The notes under the pieces were generated by a model. That model was given only the letters and a program-made list of their open reading frames with translations, had not been told where the DNA came from and searched no databases. From UBA6176 sp041688515 (GTDB lineage Bacteria; Verrucomicrobiota; Verrucomicrobiia; Limisphaerales; UBA9464): 5,772 nucleotides of DNA. Of the stretch, positions 1 through 5,456 are shown one piece after another. The stretch is from the NCBI GenBank assembly GCA_041688515.1, contig JBDNHZ010000148.1:1-5772 (forward strand), read 5' to 3'. Within the stretch, counting starts at the first letter, position 1, and every line of letters starts with the position of its first letter. The translations under genes and the position numbers were made by a program.

Positions 1-165
1 GGCGATGGCGACACCCACTCCTACATACTGGAATCGCTGATGAAGTATCCCGGTCAGCGCGGAGTCGACGAACTTCTCCGAGCCCGAGGCTGTCACCTGA
101 CCCGGGTTGTACCCTTGGTCGGGGGTGCCATGGCCTTGAACGTTGCGGTCAAATCTGGACCTTGA
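1..165 (+). CDS. ubiE: UbiE/MenG-type quinone-biosynthesis methyltransferase, C-terminal fragment (5' end outside window)
   Basis: Frame 1 is open from the left edge to a TGA at 163-165 and gives 54 residues with no start in the window. The segment contains YILESLMKYPGQ, then a DELLRARGC helix, then VVPLVGGAMALNVAVK at the end. This order matches the C-terminus of UbiE/MenG SAM-dependent methyltransferases: a Tyr-x-x-x-x-Ser followed by Phe/Tyr-Pro, a helix ending in Gly-Phe/Cys, then a Gly-Gly-hydrophobic strand and a final Lys. In that family the enzyme C-methylates the demethylmenaquinone or ubiquinone precursor. The SAM-binding motifs would lie upstream, outside the window, so family membership rests on the tail only. 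A different class I methyltransferase is possible. Its last 17 bases overlap the end of the convergent M42 peptidase gene. Confidence 0.62.
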   Translation, partial: GDGDTHSYILESLMKYPGQRGVDELLRARGCHLTRVVPLVGGAMALNVAVKSGP

Positions 166-1219
166 ATTCGTCGTTCTTGCGGATAGACAAGGCGAAGGCC
201 GCCATCAACTCGGGAATGTACTCAAGGTCCCGAAGGTTCACGACTTCTACGGGCGAGTGCATGTAGCGATTCGGCAGGCTGATCAGGCCACTCGGGATTC
301 CACCCCGCGTCCAGAAGATGACATCCGTGTCGGTGCCGGAGGATGCCGACATCGCTTCGTGCTGCAGGGGAATGGCCTTGGAAGACGCGACGGATTCCAA
401 GCGGTTAAGGACCTCCACGTGGTTGCATCCCCCGTGCGTCAGGGTTGGCCCCTTGCCCATCTTGATCTCCCCGTGCTGGCGCGGGTCCACGGTTGGGTAG
501 TCGGTGGCGTGGGTTACGTCTACCACCAAGGCTGCCGCCGGATGGAGGGAGTAGGCGATTAGACGTGCGCCGAGGAGACCCACCTCTTCCTGGACGTTGG
601 CCACGGCGCAGATTTCCCACTGGAGCTCCGAGACGTGCGGGCGAAGCAGTCGCAGGGTTTCGGCCACGGCCCAGGTTCCGATGCGGTTGTCGAAGGCGCG
701 TGCGACCGCGATATCCCCCCTCAGGAGATCGAATTCGTTTGCCAGGGTAATCGGGTCGCCGATCCGGACCAGTTGGAAGGTTTCGTCTTTGGATGAAGTC
801 CCGATGTCGATGAACAAATCGTGGATCTTGGGGGGCTTGGGATCGCCTTCCCCACGCATGAGGTGGGGGGCGACGTTTCCAACCACGCCCTTCACCGGGC
901 CGCTCCGGGTGTGAATGACCACCCGCTGTGCCTTGGTGATGGCGGGATCGATCCCGCCGGTGCGTCGCACGTGAATGAATCCCTCGGCGGTCACGTAGGA
1001 GACCGACATGGCGATCTCGTCGGCGTGTGCGGCAAGCATCAGGCGCGGACCAGCGCCCGGATTGAGGGTGGCAACGCAATTTCCGTAGGAATCCGAGTGG
1101 GTTGCCCCCGCGTGGAGACTGGCGTAGTCAAGCCACACACGGAGTCCCCGCGTTTCGTGGCCCACTGGGCTGGGGGTATTTACCAGGTTTCGGAGGAATT
1201 CGAGCGATTCAGCGCGCAT
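149..1219 (-). CDS. M42-family zinc metallo-aminopeptidase (glutamyl aminopeptidase/endoglucanase-like)
   Basis: The product has 356 residues, the usual length for M42 (FrvX/YsdC/TET-like) peptidases, which form large cytosolic oligomers and trim N-terminal residues from short peptides. All expected metal and catalytic residues are visible. These are His65 and Asp67 in AAHADEIA, the bridging Asp177 in RAFDNRIG, the catalytic and ligand pair Glu211-Glu212 in NVQEEVGLLGA, Asp234 in VVDVTHATD, and His321 in NRYMHSPVE. GTDTD and GIPSGLIS precede the last motif, as in the family. The N-terminal half holds the inserted dimerisation/PDZ-like part (roughly 75-165). I chose the ATG at 1219 because residue 1 then starts directly on the family's first helix. 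The frame stays open to 1429, but that extension runs antisense through the hsp20 gene and looks non-coding. No clear Shine-Dalgarno is visible. The exact substrate preference (Glu, Asp, Leu) cannot be read from sequence. Confidence 0.93.
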   Translation of the reverse strand: MRAESLEFLRNLVNTPSPVGHETRGLRVWLDYASLHAGATHSDSYGNCVATLNPGAGPRLMLAAHADEIAMSVSYVTAEGFIHVRRTGGIDPAITKAQRVVIHTRSGPVKGVVGNVAPHLMRGEGDPKPPKIHDLFIDIGTSSKDETFQLVRIGDPITLANEFDLLRGDIAVARAFDNRIGTWAVAETLRLLRPHVSELQWEICAVANVQEEVGLLGARLIAYSLHPAAALVVDVTHATDYPTVDPRQHGEIKMGKGPTLTHGGCNHVEVLNRLESVASSKAIPLQHEAMSASSGTDTDVIFWTRGGIPSGLISLPNRYMHSPVEVVNLRDLEYIPELMAAFALSIRKNDEFKVQI

Positions 1220-1295
1220 GGCAATCAGTCTAACTGTTCCCCACGGGAATTTCAGGCATCCGTTGCACACTGTGGATTGGGGTGGAGACGATGCT
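1220..1295. promoter_or_regulatory. Divergent intergenic region between M42 peptidase and hsp20
   Basis: These 76 bp separate two genes that start back to back, so at least one promoter, and probably two, should lie here or run into the flanking 5' ends. A small inverted repeat, TTCCC-cac-GGGAA (1237-1249), sits near the middle and could be an operator. I see no CIRCE-type HrcA element (TTAGCACTC-N9-GAGTGCTAA) and no convincing sigma-32 or sigma-70 pair. TTGCAC at 1263 resembles a -35 box but has no matching -10. Confidence 0.4.
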
Positions 1296-1298
1296 GTG
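1284..1298 (+). promoter_or_regulatory. Ribosome binding site deciding the hsp20 GTG start
   Basis: GGAGA at 1284-1288 lies 7 bases before a GTG at 1296. This argues for the GTG rather than the upstream in-frame ATG at 1218. That ATG would overlap the start codon of the divergent peptidase gene and has no Shine-Dalgarno. Confidence 0.6.
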
Positions 1299-1721
1299 AC
1301 GGATTTCACTCCCTTGGCCCAACTGGAGCGGGAGTTGAGTCGATTCCTGAGTGTGGGCCCCAGCGGCAACGCCCAACCGGAGGCCGGTCCGGTGGCAGCG
1401 CCTGCGACGGATGTCCGCGAGGATGACATGCATTACATCTTTGCGGTGGAGCTGCCGGGTCTCCGGCGCGAGGACGTTCAAGTCACGCTTCACGAAGGGG
1501 TCCTGAGTATCGCCGGCGAGCGCCGGCAAGAAGCAGAGGCGACCGAAGGGCGGTACTCTCGTCGCGAGCGGTTCGTCGGTCGCTTCGCCCGTAGGATCGA
1601 TCTGGGATTCCCTGTGGCATCGGAAGGAATCAAGGCGAGCTTCCGCGATGGGGTCTTGACCGTGTCTGTTCCCAACTCGGAAGTGTCCCGACCGAAGACG
1701 GTTGAGATTACCGCCGAGTGA
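1296..1721 (+). CDS. Small heat-shock protein, Hsp20/alpha-crystallin family
   Basis: The product has 141 residues from the GTG start, typical for bacterial small heat-shock proteins, which are ATP-independent holdase chaperones that form oligomers and bind unfolding proteins. The N-terminal arm is short (about 1-36: TDFTPLAQLERELSRFL, then a Gly/Pro/Ala-rich linker). The alpha-crystallin domain follows (about 37-129). It includes YIFAVELPGLRREDVQV, then a GVLSIAGERR strand, a charged loop with ERFVGRFARRIDLGFPV, and the hallmark A-S-F-R-D-G-V-L near residues 114-121. The tail VEI (136-138) fits the C-terminal I/V-x-I motif that docks neighbouring subunits. The frame continues upstream to an ATG at 1218, but those extra 26 residues look unlike the family. 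It is divergent from the M42 peptidase and is followed by a hairpin terminator, so it is probably monocistronic. Heat or stress control is likely for the family, but no regulatory box is recognisable. Confidence 0.92.
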   Translation: MTDFTPLAQLERELSRFLSVGPSGNAQPEAGPVAAPATDVREDDMHYIFAVELPGLRREDVQVTLHEGVLSIAGERRQEAEATEGRYSRRERFVGRFARRIDLGFPVASEGIKASFRDGVLTVSVPNSEVSRPKTVEITAE

Positions 1722-1745
1722 TTCACGGGAGGCATCGCGGTGGAC

Positions 1746-1780
1746 GGTCCGGGGCTTTGGCCCCGGGCCTACCCATTTTT
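1746..1780 (+). terminator. Probable rho-independent terminator after hsp20
   Basis: A 10-bp GC-rich stem, GGTCCGGGGC / GCCCCGGGCC (1746-1755 and 1760-1769, one G-T pair), encloses a TTTG loop. A TTTTT run lies at 1776-1780. The T run starts six bases after the stem rather than directly, so termination may be imperfect. Its position 24 bases beyond the hsp20 stop fits the role. Confidence 0.65.
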
Positions 1781-1832
1781 GAGCTTAAGCAGTAGAGCCC
1801 GGTTGACCACGGCTTGAGGCGGGCGACACGCT

Positions 1833-2426
1833 GTGGGGGTGCATGAGCAGGAATGGGTTGTTTTTGATCTGGAGACGACGGGGCTTTCCCCGGACCACGA
1901 TGACATCATCCAGATTGCCGCCGTTCGGATGCGAGGTTGGCTCGTATTGGAATCCGAATCGTTTGCAACCTACGTGAATCCTGGTCGCACGATCCCACCC
2001 TTCATCACGTCTTACACCGGAATCCGGCAGGCGGATGTTCGAGGAGCTCCAGCGCCTGCCGAGGCTTTGGGGGTGTTTTCGAGTTGGGTTGGCAATTCAA
2101 CTCTGGTGGCCCACAACGGCCACCGGTTCGACATGAAATTCGTGGAAGCCACCTGCCGTCGCGGGGCCTGCGGTGTCCGACCTGTCTCCTACCACGACTC
2201 TCTGGCGATGTCCTGGCAGCTGTGGGGGCGAAGGGGAGTCCGTCACGGCCTGGACGCGGTACTTGGGCGGTTGCGACTGGGTGCGTCCGGCTTGCGAAGG
2301 CACGATGCCCGGGGAGACGTGGCGCTCTTGGGGCGTGCCATTCAGGCGATGCGCCACGAGCTGATGAGGCGAGGTGAGGAACCGATCCTGCCGCAGCATG
2401 GCGGGATGCTTCCCGCCATGGAGTAG
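1833..2426 (+). CDS. DnaQ-like DEDDh 3'-5' exonuclease
   Basis: The 197-residue product has one exonuclease domain of the DNA polymerase III epsilon/RNase T superfamily, which removes nucleotides from 3' ends using two metal ions. All five DEDDh residues are visible: Asp12 and Glu14 in VVFDLETTGL (Exo I), Asp100 in AHNGHRFDMKF (Exo II), and His157 and Asp162 in HDARGDV (Exo III). The segment IIQIAAVRMRG (25-35) and YTGIRQADVRG (61-71) also match the fold. The C-terminal ~25 residues are charged and then Pro/Gly-rich. No epsilon-type polymerase-binding linker, helicase or GIY-YIG fusion is seen, so this may be a stand-alone repair or RNA-processing nuclease rather than the replicative proofreader. 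The GTG at 1833 is the outermost start. A second GTG at 1839 is possible, and the nearest GAGG (1816-1819) is 13 bases from the first. Substrate (DNA or RNA) is undetermined. Confidence 0.88.
   Translation: MGVHEQEWVVFDLETTGLSPDHDDIIQIAAVRMRGWLVLESESFATYVNPGRTIPPFITSYTGIRQADVRGAPAPAEALGVFSSWVGNSTLVAHNGHRFDMKFVEATCRRGACGVRPVSYHDSLAMSWQLWGRRGVRHGLDAVLGRLRLGASGLRRHDARGDVALLGRAIQAMRHELMRRGEEPILPQHGGMLPAME
2397..2420 (+). repeat. Perfect 10-bp inverted repeat at the 3' end of the exonuclease gene
   Basis: CATGGCGGGA (2397-2406) and TCCCGCCATG (2411-2420) are exact reverse complements around a TGCT loop. The repeat lies inside the last codons, ending four bases before the stop codon at 2424. It could form a stable mRNA hairpin that protects the 3' end or pauses transcription. 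No T run follows, so it is not a canonical intrinsic terminator. Confidence 0.6.
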
Positions 2427-2630
2427 ACGGAATCTTGATCGGTGGTTCTCTTTCTCAAGCGGCCTTCCTTGGGCAGATGGAGGAACTCGCGGAGCTGGGC
2501 TAAATCCGGGCTTTCCAACGACGCTGGGCCATGGTTCCTTCGGCGAACCTCCCTGAGATCTGGTGTCAGCAGCGGGTGCATGCCTGTCGCGAACCTTGCC
2601 GTGCTGGTACCCTTACCTGGGAGGCTGATT
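2427..2630. other. Intergenic stretch with no convincing gene
   Basis: These 204 bases lie between the exonuclease and zinc-ribbon genes. Frames run through them on both strands, but the predicted proteins show no recognisable domain, and those on the plus strand are merely 5' extensions of the zinc-ribbon frame without a ribosome binding site. The promoter of the downstream four-gene unit probably lies here. I could not identify a credible -35/-10 pair. Confidence 0.5.
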
Positions 2631-2633
2631 ATG
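2619..2633 (+). promoter_or_regulatory. Strong ribosome binding site of the zinc-ribbon gene
   Basis: GGGAGG (2619-2624) sits six bases before the ATG at 2631. It is the best Shine-Dalgarno in the window and fixes the start of the short zinc-ribbon protein over the longer open frame that begins at 2442. Confidence 0.75.
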
Positions 2634-2849
2634 TCTGTGCTCAAGACCCAACCGGAGTCGGTGCAAGTGGATGGACACAGCCTGCGTTGCCTGATGTGCG
2701 CGCATGAATCCTTCCATCGGCGCAAGACCCACTTTGGTACCGCTCTCCTCAGCGGGTTGAACCCCATCTGGTCAGAGTCCCAAGGGACCTGCCTGATCTG
2801 TGATCACTGTGGTTTCATCCACTGGTTCCTCCAACCGAAGGCGGGATGA
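2631..2849 (+). CDS. Small zinc-ribbon protein (DUF2082/zinc_ribbon_13-like)
   Basis: The product is 72 residues long. Two cysteine knuckles, Cys20-x-x-Cys23 (RCLMCAHESF) and Cys57-x-x-Cys60 (ICDHCGFIHWFL), are separated by 33 residues, which is the layout of a zinc ribbon. The intervening FGTALLSGLNPIW and the aromatic ending FIHWFL resemble small predicted nucleic-acid-binding zinc-ribbon proteins (COG3478/PF09855 type), where a hydrophobic linker leads to a Cys-x-x-Cys-Gly-(Tyr/Phe) pair. An additional Cys54 precedes the second pair. No experimental role is known to me; nucleic-acid or protein binding is inference from the fold. The ATG at 2631 has a strong Shine-Dalgarno. The gene lies 31 bp before the protease gene and is likely the first gene of the unit running through miaA. 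Confidence 0.8.
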   Translation: MSVLKTQPESVQVDGHSLRCLMCAHESFHRRKTHFGTALLSGLNPIWSESQGTCLICDHCGFIHWFLQPKAG

Positions 2850-2880
2850 CATCCCTACCAGAACCAGTCACTTTGGATTC

Positions 2881-3828
2881 ATGCGACGCGCACCAGAACC
2901 GAAGAGGAGGGGATCTGCCGGGACTTGCTGGATTTGGTTGCGGTTGATGGGGGGGTTGGTGGGCGGGTGGGCGATCACGGCGTTGGGTGCAGAGTCGGCC
3001 CCACCGCCGCGGGTGCTCAATGATGCCGAAGGCTGGCAGCGCTTCGCTGATCAGTTGGGAGATCAGTATTCGCAGGGAAGGACTCCCCCCCTCCTGGAGG
3101 TGCGGGCGCAGCTCAATCTCCGAAAAAGGGCAGTGGTCGATCTGGCGCGGGCGTCGCGACGATTGGTTTCCCCGTCCGACGTCTACGAGAATTGCTCGGC
3201 ATCGGTGGTGGCTCTGGGGGCAATCTACAAGTGCACTCGATGTCCGCACTGGCATGCTGGGGGGACGGGGACCGGTTGGGTCATTGGGCGGGAGGGCGAG
3301 ATTGTCTCAAGCTTCCACGTTTTTGCCGAAGGGCGAAACACCAATGTCGTTGCGATGGGTGCATTGACCCGCGATGGGCGGTGTTTCCCCATCCGCGAGA
3401 TCCTGGCGGCCGACCGGGAGCGGGACATCGCGATTGTGCGGATCGATGCCCGGGATCTTCCCCGTTTACCGGTGGAGATCCGCGAGAGGGTGGGGAAGCC
3501 GGTTTCCATCATCGCTCACCCAAGCGGCGACCTGTTCACTTTCACTCAGGGCCATGTCTCGAGGTACATGAAGCGGGCGACGGAGTCGGGGGGAAGCCCC
3601 CTAGATTGGATGTGCGTGACAGCGGACTTTGCCATTGGTTCGAGTGGTGGCCCGGTCCTTAATGAGCGCGGGTCTGTGGTGGCCATGGTGGCCCGCACGC
3701 AAACCATCAATGCCGATCCCCATAGTGAATCGCCAACGACACAGATGGTCGTCAAACTGACCGTCCCCTCCGAGTCAATCCTGACTCTCGTCGTTCCGAC
3801 CACCCGTGGAGGCCGGTCTGGGCGTTGA
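2881..3828 (+). CDS. Exported trypsin-like serine protease (Trypsin_2/S1C-like, no PDZ domain)
   Basis: The product has 315 residues from the ATG at 2881. The N-terminus looks like a Sec signal peptide: a basic start (MRR...PKRRG), a hydrophobic stretch (about 16-36) and ALGA|ES near 33-38, so the enzyme should act in the periplasm or outside. A helical, charged region (about 45-100) precedes the protease domain (about 103-305). The catalytic triad is complete. His146 lies in IVSSFHVFAEG, Asp182 in DRERDIAIVRID, and Ser255 in AIGSSGGPVLN, the HtrA-style G-x-S-G-G-P. A Cys118-x-x-Cys121-Pro-His-Trp-His125 insert lies just before the GGTGTGWVI strand. Unlike HtrA/DegP there is no PDZ domain after the protease domain, so regulation must differ. 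The frame is open back to 2800, but that would overlap the zinc-ribbon gene and mask the signal peptide. No Shine-Dalgarno is seen before 2881, which may mean coupling to the upstream gene. The substrate is unknown. Confidence 0.87.
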   Translation: MRRAPEPKRRGSAGTCWIWLRLMGGLVGGWAITALGAESAPPPRVLNDAEGWQRFADQLGDQYSQGRTPPLLEVRAQLNLRKRAVVDLARASRRLVSPSDVYENCSASVVALGAIYKCTRCPHWHAGGTGTGWVIGREGEIVSSFHVFAEGRNTNVVAMGALTRDGRCFPIREILAADRERDIAIVRIDARDLPRLPVEIRERVGKPVSIIAHPSGDLFTFTQGHVSRYMKRATESGGSPLDWMCVTADFAIGSSGGPVLNERGSVVAMVARTQTINADPHSESPTTQMVVKLTVPSESILTLVVPTTRGGRSGR

Positions 3829-3855
3829 TCTGCGCGAAATGCTGACTGTCTCATT

Positions 3856-4398
3856 ATGCTGACTTGGTGGATTCAAAGTCGATCGGAGGCGCGGATTCTC
3901 GGGCTGGGTGGGGCAATCCTCCTGCTCGATCAGTTGACCAAACTCTTGGTCGTGTCGTCACTCCGACTTGGCGATCACTGGTCGGTACTGCCAGGATTCT
4001 TCCACTTGGTTCATTGGGGCAATACGGGTTCGGCCTGGAGCCTATTTCATGGGAACAACAGGGCGTTGGCCGCCTTGGCGCTCCTCGCAGTGTGCGCCCT
4101 CTGGTACTGGCGATCGCACTTCGAGGCCCATCGACCGCTGGGACAGATAGCCCTGGGGTTGCTCTTCGGGGGGACGATTGGAAACCTGATCGATCGTTTG
4201 GTGCCTTCCCGGCAGCACGTGGTTGACTTCCTCTATTTCCATCTCCGGCAACGGGGTGGAGGGGAGGTTGGGTTTCCCGCATTCAACGTTGCTGATGTGG
4301 CCATTTGTGTGGGGGTTGGCCTCATGCTGCTCCTTGGATTGATCGCCAAGTCCGAGCTCCCTGCCGACCCCAATGGACGGCCAGATGGGGCCGAATGA
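3856..4398 (+). CDS. lspA: Lipoprotein signal peptidase (signal peptidase II)
   Basis: This inner-membrane aspartyl protease cleaves the signal peptide of prolipoproteins after diacylglyceryl attachment to the lipobox cysteine. The 180-residue product carries all five conserved boxes. They are LLLDQLTKLLV (22-32), NTGSAWSLF (56-64), GGTIGNLIDRL (105-115), HVVDFLYFH (121-129) with catalytic Asp124, and FPAFNVADVAI (140-150) with catalytic Asp147. Four membrane segments are visible at about 13-33, 68-87, 96-115 and 146-165. The Trp61 in the second box replaces the more common Phe. The C-terminal tail after residue 166 is short and hydrophilic. It starts 27 bp after the protease gene and ends overlapping miaA. 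No good Shine-Dalgarno precedes the ATG at 3856, but no better in-frame start exists. Confidence 0.96.
   Translation: MLTWWIQSRSEARILGLGGAILLLDQLTKLLVVSSLRLGDHWSVLPGFFHLVHWGNTGSAWSLFHGNNRALAALALLAVCALWYWRSHFEAHRPLGQIALGLLFGGTIGNLIDRLVPSRQHVVDFLYFHLRQRGGGEVGFPAFNVADVAICVGVGLMLLLGLIAKSELPADPNGRPDGAE
4395..4398 (+). promoter_or_regulatory. lspA-miaA ATGA stop/start overlap
   Basis: The miaA ATG (4395-4397) overlaps the lspA TGA (4396-4398) by a one-base shift. This ATGA arrangement usually means translational coupling by a terminating ribosome. A GGGG (4387-4390) four bases upstream is only a weak Shine-Dalgarno candidate. Confidence 0.8.
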
Positions 4399-5309
4399 AC
4401 CCTCTTCCAGTGGTCATCGCCGGGGCAACCGCCTCAGGCAAATCGGACGTGGCGATGGCCCTGGCTGAATTGCTCGGAGGAGAAGTGATCTCGGTCGACT
4501 CGATGCAAGTCTATCGTGGACTGGATATCGGGACTGCCAAGCCCACTCAGGAAATGCGGGGTCGCATTCCCCATCACCTCTTGGATGTGGTCGAGCTCAC
4601 GGATGGATTCGATGTCGCTCACTTCGTTCGTCTTGCCCAGCAGGCGGTGGCTGAAATTCAGGGGCGGGGTCGAGTTCCGATCCTGTGTGGCGGAACCGGG
4701 ATGTATTTCAATGCCTGGCTGAATGGGCTTGGAACGGCACCGGCACCGGATCCGAGGCTTCGAATCGAACTGGAGGCCCTGCCAACGGCGGCCTTGCTCG
4801 AGGAGTTGGCCCGGAAAGACTGGCAGACGTTCGATGAGATTGATGTGGCGAATCGCCGCCGGGTGGTGCGAGCGGTGGAGGTGATCCGCCTTACAGGCCG
4901 GCCTTTTTCCTCTCAGCGGGCTTTGTGGCCCGATCGTGCGCCCGGGTTGGCGGGGCGCAGCTTCGGTCTGGAGCGCGTTCGCGAAGATTTGGTGTTTCGA
5001 ATCGAGCACCGCGTGGACCGTATGTTTGCTGAGGGATTGGTCGGCGAGACACAACGTCTGTCGGGACTCGGTCTGTCGGCGAACCGGACGGCTCTTCAGG
5101 CAATCGGTTACCGGCAGGTTGTCGAGCACCTCCGGGGCGAGTGTGGATTGCGCGATACCATCGAAAAGGTAAAGGCCAAGACGCGACAATTTGCCAAGCG
5201 TCAAGGAACTTGGTTCCGAGGTCAGATGGATCTTGAGTGGATCCGAATGGAGGCGGGGGAGACGCCACTAGCGGTAGCTCGGAAGCTGATTGAGGGCGGC
5301 TTAGGATAA
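4395..5309 (+). CDS. miaA: tRNA dimethylallyltransferase (tRNA A37 isopentenyltransferase)
   Basis: MiaA transfers a dimethylallyl group from DMAPP to N6 of A37 in tRNAs that read codons starting with U, which stabilises codon-anticodon pairing. The 304-residue length is normal. The P-loop GATASGKS (10-17) is followed by VDSMQVYRGLDIGTAKP (34-50), the region containing the catalytic Asp and the tRNA/DMAPP-binding residues. Then come HHLLDVVE (60-67), CGGTGMYFNA (98-107), RRRVVRAVEV (154-163) in the insert domain, QAIGYRQ (235-241), and TRQFAKRQGTWFRG (263-276) near the C-terminus. The frame is open upstream to 4305 inside lspA, but the P-loop position requires the ATG at 4395. It is the last gene of the rightward unit, and its TAA lies inside the T tract of a leftward terminator. 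Confidence 0.97.
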   Translation: MNPLPVVIAGATASGKSDVAMALAELLGGEVISVDSMQVYRGLDIGTAKPTQEMRGRIPHHLLDVVELTDGFDVAHFVRLAQQAVAEIQGRGRVPILCGGTGMYFNAWLNGLGTAPAPDPRLRIELEALPTAALLEELARKDWQTFDEIDVANRRRVVRAVEVIRLTGRPFSSQRALWPDRAPGLAGRSFGLERVREDLVFRIEHRVDRMFAEGLVGETQRLSGLGLSANRTALQAIGYRQVVEHLRGECGLRDTIEKVKAKTRQFAKRQGTWFRGQMDLEWIRMEAGETPLAVARKLIEGGLG

Positions 5310-5343
5310 AAAAGACCGGTGGCGTTGTCGAACGGCCACCGGT
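5307..5343 (-). terminator. Strong intrinsic terminator for leftward transcription, overlapping the miaA stop codon
   Basis: ACCGGTGGC (5315-5323) pairs exactly with GCCACCGGT (5335-5343). Inside it GTT (5324-5326) pairs with AAC (5331-5333) around GTCG, leaving G5334 bulged: 12 pairs in all. On the plus strand six A residues (5308-5313) precede the hairpin, so read leftward the stem is followed by C-TTTTTT-AT, a canonical terminator. Read rightward there is no T run. It therefore best serves the minus-strand gene ending at 5457, although the hairpin may also stabilise the miaA mRNA end. Confidence 0.78.
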
Positions 5344-5414
5344 ACCAGGAGGAAACTGAGGCGAAAACCTCAATGAATTTAGATTTTAGGCCGAAGCGGG
5401 GATAAGTCAAAGCG

Positions 5415-5435
5415 GAAGCTGGGGAAAGCAGCTTC
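5415..5435. repeat. 7-bp inverted repeat in the convergent intergenic region
   Basis: GAAGCTG (5415-5421) and CAGCTTC (5429-5435) are exact complements around a 7-base loop. It lies 22 bases beyond the end of the minus-strand gene. Leftward it is followed by CCGCTTTGACTT, which is mildly T-rich, so a weak leftward terminator or an mRNA 3' structure is possible. Confidence 0.4.
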
Positions 5436-5456
5436 GATAATGTTAACGTAACTCCC

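Noticed and set aside
1218..1295. ATG at 1218 as the hsp20 start
   Set aside because: It overlaps the divergent peptidase start codon and has no Shine-Dalgarno, whereas the GTG at 1296 has GGAGA seven bases upstream.
1220..1429. N-terminal extension of the M42 peptidase frame to an ATG at 1429 (70 extra residues)
   Set aside because: It runs antisense through the hsp20 gene, has no family similarity, and the start at 1219 fits the family's first helix.
1803..1831. TTGACC at 1803 as a promoter -35 box for the exonuclease gene
   Set aside because: No -10-like sequence lies at the correct distance, and a start point there would fall inside the coding region.
2442..2630. 63-residue N-terminal extension of the zinc-ribbon protein
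   Set aside because: The extension has no Shine-Dalgarno and looks unlike the family; a strong Shine-Dalgarno precedes the ATG at 2631.
2342..2767. Minus-strand 141-residue frame across the exonuclease end and zinc-ribbon start
   Set aside because: It is antisense to two recognisable genes and shows no domain. The part in the gene-free stretch looks mildly protein-like but has no ribosome binding site.
3232..3258. c-type heme binding site in the protease
   Set aside because: The motif is Cys-x-x-Cys-Pro-His-Trp-His; heme attachment needs His directly after the second Cys.
4434..5204. 256-residue minus-strand frame inside miaA
   Set aside because: It is a long shadow frame antisense to an unambiguous miaA and has no recognisable motif.
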